Positions 59,533 through 64,000 of a stretch of DNA of 64,000 nucleotides are shown here, piece by piece. This DNA comes from Paenarthrobacter ilicis. Lineage in GTDB: Bacteria > Actinomycetota > Actinomycetes > Actinomycetales > Micrococcaceae. Numbering within the stretch: the first letter of the stretch is position 1; each line of letters starts with the position of its first letter. Under the pieces are notes generated by a model that searched no databases, was not told where the DNA came from, and was given only the letters and a program-made list of their open reading frames with translations. The stretch is from assembly GCF_016907545.1 (NCBI RefSeq), contig NZ_JAFBCD010000001.1, positions 3,782,001 to 3,846,000 on the forward strand. The letters are read 5' to 3'. The position numbers were made by a program, and so were the translations under genes.

Positions 59533-59970
59533 CTAGTTGGGGGTGGAGGCCGCGTCGATCTCGGCGAATACTTTCTGGGCCGTCTTGAAGGCCGAGTTGG
59601 CGGACGGCACACTACAGTAAATGGCGGTCTGCAGCAGGATTTCCTTGATTTCATCCCTGCTCAGTCCATTGTTGAGGGCTGCCCGGATATGCATGGCCAG
59701 CTCCTCCCAGTGACCATGCGCCACCAGGGCCGTGAGGGTGACGGCGGACCGCATCTGCCGGCTCAGGCCCGGTCGGGTCCAGATGCCACCCCAGGCGATC
59801 CTGGTGATCATGTCCTGGTAGTCCTCCGTGAAGGAGTCCTTGCCTGCGTTGGCCCGGTCCACGTGCGCATCGCCCAGCACTTCGCGGCGAACCACCATGC
59901 CGGCGTCGTAAATGTCCTGTGCGGTGGCATCCGGCTGGACGGCGCCGTTGCGCTCTGATGACGTGCTCAC
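59533..59970 (-). CDS. pcaC: 4-carboxymuconolactone decarboxylase
   Basis: A 145-residue CMD/AhpD-like enzyme with AWGGIWTRPGLSRQMRSAVTLTALVAHGHWEEL and HIRAALNNGLSRDEIKE. In several actinobacteria pcaC is fused to pcaD as pcaL; here it is a separate gene with a GTG start overlapping pcaD by 4 nt. Confidence 0.95.
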   Translation of the reverse strand: MSTSSERNGAVQPDATAQDIYDAGMVVRREVLGDAHVDRANAGKDSFTEDYQDMITRIAWGGIWTRPGLSRQMRSAVTLTALVAHGHWEELAMHIRAALNNGLSRDEIKEILLQTAIYCSVPSANSAFKTAQKVFAEIDAASTPN

Positions 59971-60770
59971 AGCTCGTTCTCCTTCATGAAGTTCCGCATA
60001 AGGTCAGCCACAGCGGCCGGTGCCTCGGCGGGCGCCAGGTGACCCACGCCGTCGAGCGTTTCCACCACTGCCGTTCCGCCGCCGGCCCGGATCCCCTCGG
60101 CCAGTTCCTCCGCCATGGCGGGCGGCGCCACGGAATCCTCGACGCCGGCAATCACCTGCGTGGGGACGGTGATGCTGCCCAGTTGTTCGCGGACATCAAA
60201 CCCGGCGAGGGCTTCGCAGCAGAACGAGTAGCCAAAGCGGTCGGCGTCTCGGAGGGCGTGCAGGAGGCGGCTGCTGATCTCCGGCTGGCGGTCCATGAAA
60301 CCGGGGCCGAACCAGCGTTCTGCGGAACCTTGGATCATCACGGGCGTGCCGAGTGTGCGGACGGTCTCCGCACGCTCCAGCCAACCTTCGGGGGTGCCGA
60401 GCTTGGCGCCGCTGCACTGGACGGACAAGCTGCGGAGCCGGTCGCCGTGCTTGATGCCGAGCTGCAGGCCGGTGGCCCCGCCCAGCGAGACGCCCGCGTA
60501 GTGGAAGTTCGCGCCGGGGCTGACGGAATCGACAAGATCGACGACGGCGTCAGCCAGTTCCGCAACATCGAAACCTTCCGTGGTGGTGGGCGAGATGCCG
60601 TGGCCCGGGAGGTCCCACCCGATGACGTCGTACTCGTCACCCAGGAGGGCAGCCGATTCCGTCCAGAGGATCGTGGAGGTGCCCAGCGACGGACCCACTA
60701 CCAGGAGAGGCTTGGCTCCCAATTCGCGCTGCGGGGACAGCAGCACCGCCTTGACAGTTGGCTTAGCCAC
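59967..60770 (-). CDS. pcaD: 3-oxoadipate enol-lactonase
   Basis: A 267-residue alpha/beta hydrolase with the oxyanion segment GPSLGTSTILW, the nucleophile Ser in YAGVSLGGATG, the acid in AGVEDSVAPP and the His in DGVGHLAPAEAP. It opens the enol-lactone to beta-ketoadipate. It overlaps pcaB by 8 nt. Confidence 0.93.
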   Translation of the reverse strand: MAKPTVKAVLLSPQRELGAKPLLVVGPSLGTSTILWTESAALLGDEYDVIGWDLPGHGISPTTTEGFDVAELADAVVDLVDSVSPGANFHYAGVSLGGATGLQLGIKHGDRLRSLSVQCSGAKLGTPEGWLERAETVRTLGTPVMIQGSAERWFGPGFMDRQPEISSRLLHALRDADRFGYSFCCEALAGFDVREQLGSITVPTQVIAGVEDSVAPPAMAEELAEGIRAGGGTAVVETLDGVGHLAPAEAPAAVADLMRNFMKENEL

Positions 60771-62184
60771 GAGTGGCTCCTTTCGACGAGGTTCCAGTGA
60801 AAGCGGGGTAAGTCGCGAGGATCCGGCGGCTGATCTCCGAGGCTTCGCCGAGATAGCTCGCGGGGTTCAGTAGAGCTTCGAGTTCGGCGTCCGAGAGCTT
60901 GTCCGCGGGCACGGCTTCACGCAAAAGCTTGGTGTAAATCCGGGCTTGCTCGGCGGCAGGCGCCTTCAGGGTTTCGTCGACGACGGCCTGCAGCTTCTGT
61001 TTTCCGTCTTCGCCGAGGAGAGGCGCGACGGCGGCCGACACACCTTCACTGAGCAGCAGCGGACCCGAGAGCCCGAGGTTCCGGCGCATCGCATCGGGGA
61101 AGACCCGGAGGCCTTCGGTGAGCTCCTTCAGCTGAGAAGCGGCGCCCAGGGCCAACGCGAGCAGCTGGCGCAGGGCCGGCCATTCACTGTGCCAGGCGCC
61201 ATCGGCCCGCTCGTCGTTGAAGGTTGCCGCCGCGAGGTGCAGTTGCGCTGCAAGACCAGGAGCCTGCAACGCTGCGCTGCGGATCAGGACTGACAGCACG
61301 GGGTTCTGCTTCTGCGGCATGGCCGAGGAAACCCCGCGTCCGGCGGCCAGCGGTTCGCCAAGTTCGGCAACTTCCGGGCGGCTCAGGAAGAGCAGGTCGG
61401 CAGCAATCTTGCCGAAGGAATCGATGACGGCAGCGAGGCCGTCGCCCAGGGCTGTGATGGCCAGGCGGTTGGTGTGCCAAGGGGCGGGGACTGCGGCCAG
61501 CCCAAGGCGTGCAGCCCAGGAATCCGCGAGAGTGAACGGTGTGGAGTCCGAGCCAGCGGTGAGCTTCGTGCCTGAGGCCAACGTCCCGCCGGCCCCGCCG
61601 AACTGGACCGGCAAGTCAAGGGAGTCCAAGCGGGCAGCCGCGGCCGCCACGCCCTGGAACCACTGCGCAGCCTTGAGCCCGAACGTGTACGGAAGCGCGT
61701 GCTGTGTCAGGCTCCTGCCCACGCACAGCGTGTCCGCATGCTGCTCCGCCAAGGTGGCGAGCGCCGTCGTCGTGCCTTTGACCTCAACCAGCAGCGCGGA
61801 AACGGTGCGGCTGGCGAGGAGCATCAGCGCCGAATCCAGGACGTCCTGGCTGGTCAGCGAGGTGTGGACAGCCTTTCCGGCACCGATCCCGCCCGAGTCC
61901 AGCTCCCGGACGCGGGCACGCAAGTCCCCGAGCAAGGGAATCACCGGGTTGCCGCCGCCCTGGGCGCGTTCGGCAATTGAGGCGGCATCGTACTGCTCGA
62001 TCGAGGCGGCTTCGGCCACCACAGCGGCTGACCCTGCCGGAGCAAGCCCGGCATCCTCGAGCACAGCTGCCCACGCAGCTTCGACGTCGAGGATTGCCGT
62101 GATCACGGCACGGTCGCCCGTCAGCGCCGCCACAGCGGGCGACGCCGACACGGGGCTCAGGAGGCCGAAGTCGCCGTCGGTCAT
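60763..62184 (-). CDS. pcaB: 3-carboxy-cis,cis-muconate cycloisomerase
   Basis: A 473-residue member of the fumarase/argininosuccinate-lyase superfamily. The signature loop is SSAMPQKQNP; TSLTSQDVLDSALML and LTQHALPYTFGLKAAQW are the other family blocks. It cyclises carboxymuconate to carboxymuconolactone. The start overlaps pcaG by 4 nt. Confidence 0.95.
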   Translation of the reverse strand: MTDGDFGLLSPVSASPAVAALTGDRAVITAILDVEAAWAAVLEDAGLAPAGSAAVVAEAASIEQYDAASIAERAQGGGNPVIPLLGDLRARVRELDSGGIGAGKAVHTSLTSQDVLDSALMLLASRTVSALLVEVKGTTTALATLAEQHADTLCVGRSLTQHALPYTFGLKAAQWFQGVAAAAARLDSLDLPVQFGGAGGTLASGTKLTAGSDSTPFTLADSWAARLGLAAVPAPWHTNRLAITALGDGLAAVIDSFGKIAADLLFLSRPEVAELGEPLAAGRGVSSAMPQKQNPVLSVLIRSAALQAPGLAAQLHLAAATFNDERADGAWHSEWPALRQLLALALGAASQLKELTEGLRVFPDAMRRNLGLSGPLLLSEGVSAAVAPLLGEDGKQKLQAVVDETLKAPAAEQARIYTKLLREAVPADKLSDAELEALLNPASYLGEASEISRRILATYPAFTGTSSKGATRG

Positions 62185-62774
62185 GCCGGGTTTTCCGTAT
62201 TGAGGTCCAGCGATCCGTCCTGCTGGAAATCCAGGAACACGGTCTCGTCGCCGCCCTGCAGGCGGATGTCCCAGGTGAGGCCACCGTCGGGATCGCGGCG
62301 TGCGATCAGGGTCTTGCGCCGTTCGGGATCCAGGGAGCTCAGCAAAGGATCGTTGGCCAGCGCTTCCTCGTTTTCCGGCAGGTACACACGGGTGAAGAGG
62401 CGGTTCATGAGGCCGCGGGCAAACACAGCCACGGAGATGAACGCTGCAGCGCCGGGAGCCGTGGGGCCGGGGTTGACCGTGGTGAACGTGTACACGCCCG
62501 AGTTGCCCACGGAGCCGCGGCCCCAGCCGGTGAACGTGTAGCCGTCGCGGACCAGGGAGCCGGTGCGCTGGACGATCTTGCCCTCGGAGTCCGGCTGCCA
62601 GATTTCCAGGATGGCGTCCGGGATGGCATTGCCCCCGCCGTCATACACGGTGCCCTGGAGGCGGATGCTGCCGGGGCTGCCCGGCGCCAGGAGTTCGTTG
62701 TCCTTATTGAAAGGGAGGGCGTAGCCGTAGAAAGGGCCTACGGTCTGACCCGGTGTGGGTGCCAGCTTGCTCAT
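62181..62774 (-). CDS. pcaG: Protocatechuate 3,4-dioxygenase alpha subunit
   Basis: A 197-residue subunit with the opening TPGQTVGPFYGYALP, EIWQPDSEGKI and the GRGSVGNSGVYTFTTVNPG strand region. As usual for PcaG, it lacks the full set of iron ligands, which belong to PcaH. The ATG at 62774 has GAGGAG upstream; longer frames run into pcaH. Confidence 0.95.
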   Translation of the reverse strand: MSKLAPTPGQTVGPFYGYALPFNKDNELLAPGSPGSIRLQGTVYDGGGNAIPDAILEIWQPDSEGKIVQRTGSLVRDGYTFTGWGRGSVGNSGVYTFTTVNPGPTAPGAAAFISVAVFARGLMNRLFTRVYLPENEEALANDPLLSSLDPERRKTLIARRDPDGGLTWDIRLQGGDETVFLDFQQDGSLDLNTENPA

Positions 62775-62779
62775 GCGCT

Positions 62780-63649
62780 TTACTCCTCGTCCCCGGCGTC
62801 GCCGTATGCTTCGTTTTCGGTCCAGGTCCGCTTGGAACCGGTCAGGATGATGTCCCATTTGTAGCCGAGGGCCCATTCCGGACTGGTCAGCTCGTGGTCG
62901 TACTGTGCCACCAGGCGGTCGCGGGCATCCTGGTCCACGATCGACTGGTAGATGGGGTCCAGCGGGAAGAGCTGGTCGCCCGGGAAGTACATCTGGGTGA
63001 CGATTCGCTGGGTGAACTCCGAGCCGAACATGGAGAAGTGGATGTGGGCCGGGCGCCAGGCGTTCAGGTGGTTCTTCCACGGGTACGCGCCGGGCTTGAT
63101 GGTGGTGAAGCTGTACGAGCCGTCGTCGCCGGTGATGCAACGCCCGACGCCGGTGAAGTTCGGGTCCAGCGGTGCGGGGTGCTGGTCGCGCTTGTGGATG
63201 TAGCGGCCGGAGGCATTGGCCTGCCAGATCTCCACGAGCTGTCCCGCTACGGGGCGGCCATCGCCATCAAGGACGCGGCCAGCGACGATGATGCGCTCTC
63301 CCTGCGGTTCGCCGTTGTGCTGGATGGTCAGGTCCGATTCCAGTGCGTGGACATCCTGGTGACCGAAGGCGGGCGAGTAGAGCTCGATGGTCTCCGGGTC
63401 CGCGTGGTGCAGGCTCTTGGTGGGGTGGCGGAGGATGCTGCTGCGGTATGGCGCATAGTCCAGGCGCGGCATGGTTTCCGGGCCTTTGCCATTCTTCAGG
63501 GCCTCGGCGTAGCGGTCCCCGATGCCCTTGATCTCAGCACTGAGATCGGCCTGGGTTTCCACTTTCTTGGAATCGTGCGCAGCGTGTGGCTCAGCGGCGG
63601 GCACGAGCTCCTCGGATTCGAGCGCTGGTGCTGTCTGTTCTTGCGGCAC
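62780..63649 (-). CDS. pcaH: Protocatechuate 3,4-dioxygenase beta subunit
   Basis: A 289-residue iron(III) subunit that carries out intradiol cleavage of protocatechuate. The Tyr and His ligands are seen in GRYIHKRDQ and in AYPWKNHLNAWRPAHIHFS (one Tyr, two His). An N-terminal acidic extension of about 35 residues precedes the core. GTG start with AAAGGAG upstream. It leads the pca operon on the minus strand. Confidence 0.95.
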   Translation of the reverse strand: MPQEQTAPALESEELVPAAEPHAAHDSKKVETQADLSAEIKGIGDRYAEALKNGKGPETMPRLDYAPYRSSILRHPTKSLHHADPETIELYSPAFGHQDVHALESDLTIQHNGEPQGERIIVAGRVLDGDGRPVAGQLVEIWQANASGRYIHKRDQHPAPLDPNFTGVGRCITGDDGSYSFTTIKPGAYPWKNHLNAWRPAHIHFSMFGSEFTQRIVTQMYFPGDQLFPLDPIYQSIVDQDARDRLVAQYDHELTSPEWALGYKWDIILTGSKRTWTENEAYGDAGDEE

Positions 63650-63705
63650 GGCCGGCTCCTTTCGGTTGATGGATTCTGGTTCTGTTGCTCAGGGGCTGTG
63701 TGGGC

Positions 63706-64000
63706 CTAGGTGCTGTGAGGCAGGGCCCGGTGGAGCGAGTCGTATTGGACGGCGTGGCGCACCGGGGCGTTGGGCGCCCCGTAGCCGTCGTAGTTGCCGC
63801 GGCGCTCCACCATTTCGAAGAACACACTGCCCACAGTGGCCGTGTAAAAGTGGAGGAATTCGCCGTTGGCGTCCCGGTCATACAGGAGGTTGAGCTCCTT
63901 GAGGGTGGCCAGGAATCCGGGTTCAAGATCGAACCGGGCGTCTAGGTCCTCGTAGTAGTTGGCCGGAATCTGGAGGAACTCGAGGCCACGCCCATGGGCC
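63706..64000 (-). CDS. 3-dehydroshikimate dehydratase with HPPD-like C-terminal domain (QsuB/QuiC type), 3' part only
   Basis: Only the last 97 codons are in the window. The visible C-terminus includes GRGLEFLQIPANYYEDL, a LLYDRDANGEFLHFYT segment, VGSVFFEMVERRGNYDGYG and APNAPVR. The FFEMVERRGNYDGYG pattern is that of HPPD-like domains. Next to pcaHG, the best match is the two-domain dehydroshikimate dehydratase that makes protocatechuate from shikimate/quinate-pathway intermediates. A true 4-hydroxyphenylpyruvate dioxygenase is the alternative; the unseen N-terminus would decide. Confidence 0.72.
   Translation of the reverse strand, partial: AHGRGLEFLQIPANYYEDLDARFDLEPGFLATLKELNLLYDRDANGEFLHFYTATVGSVFFEMVERRGNYDGYGAPNAPVRHAVQYDSLHRALPHST

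Overview
The window reads as chromosomal DNA from a high-G+C Gram-positive soil actinobacterium, most likely Arthrobacter or Paenarthrobacter (Micrococcaceae). The basis is dense coding, frequent GTG starts, 4-nt stop/start overlaps, importers without their own ATPase, a DUF222/HNH (13E12-type) gene, IclR-controlled aromatic catabolism and a tandem glycine riboswitch before gcvT-gcvH-glyA. The genus is inferred from gene content, not from a database search.

Layout. 1-5 kb: the 3' part of a DUF222/HNH gene, then a 4-hydroxybenzoate module (pobA, IclR regulator, pcaK-like transporter) with two matching 15-bp operator-like palindromes. 5-7 kb: a TasA/camelysin-like exported protein with its SipW-type signal peptidase and a Hpt-like protein that lacks the phospho-acceptor histidine. 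7-13 kb: ZIP metal transporter, an internally duplicated membrane protein, GlsB-type protein, a soluble Ser/Thr kinase with an overlapping partner, MarR regulator and FUSC protein. 13-17 kb: lipA, glyA, gcvH, gcvT and a glycine riboswitch. 17-21 kb: mscL and the three-subunit proton-translocating transhydrogenase.

21-42 kb is the most unusual part. It is a glycan-scavenging island with two parallel modules. Each has a Tat-exported beta-propeller protein of about 670 residues, an ABC importer without ATPase and a D-2-hydroxyacid dehydrogenase. Module 1 also encodes a cytosolic sulfatase resembling N-sulfoglucosamine sulfohydrolase, its formylglycine-generating enzyme, a ROK kinase, a glucosamine-6-phosphate deaminase and a Gfo/Idh/MocA oxidoreductase. 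Together these suggest uptake of an N-sulfated (or otherwise sulfated) amino sugar, desulfation inside the cell, phosphorylation and entry into glycolysis. A ROK repressor with a canonical XylR-type operator and a DeoR-HTH/LacI-core regulator with TGTTCGAA-type sites probably control the two halves. The pathway is inference; the family assignments are fairly secure.

42-47 kb holds a decayed FMN-reductase pseudogene (one lesion is an exact 17-bp tandem duplication), a HAD phosphatase, a DUF1508-like protein, an F420/NADP-type reductase, a VOC protein, an array of five 17-bp repeats, a PaaX-type regulator and a small membrane protein.

47-56 kb encodes a CoA-dependent aromatic route: hotdog thioesterase, aromatic acid transporter, a fused aminobenzoyl-CoA (or salicylyl-CoA) monooxygenase/reductase, an aryl-CoA ligase, TesB, a small cupin, a fumarylacetoacetate-hydrolase-family enzyme and a divergent RidA. 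RidA favours anthranilate over salicylate. 56-64 kb is a protocatechuate beta-ketoadipate cluster (pcaR-like, pcaJ, I, F, C, D, B, G, H), ending in a partial 3-dehydroshikimate dehydratase/HPPD-like gene. 4-Hydroxybenzoate and shikimate/quinate would therefore both feed protocatechuate into this cluster.
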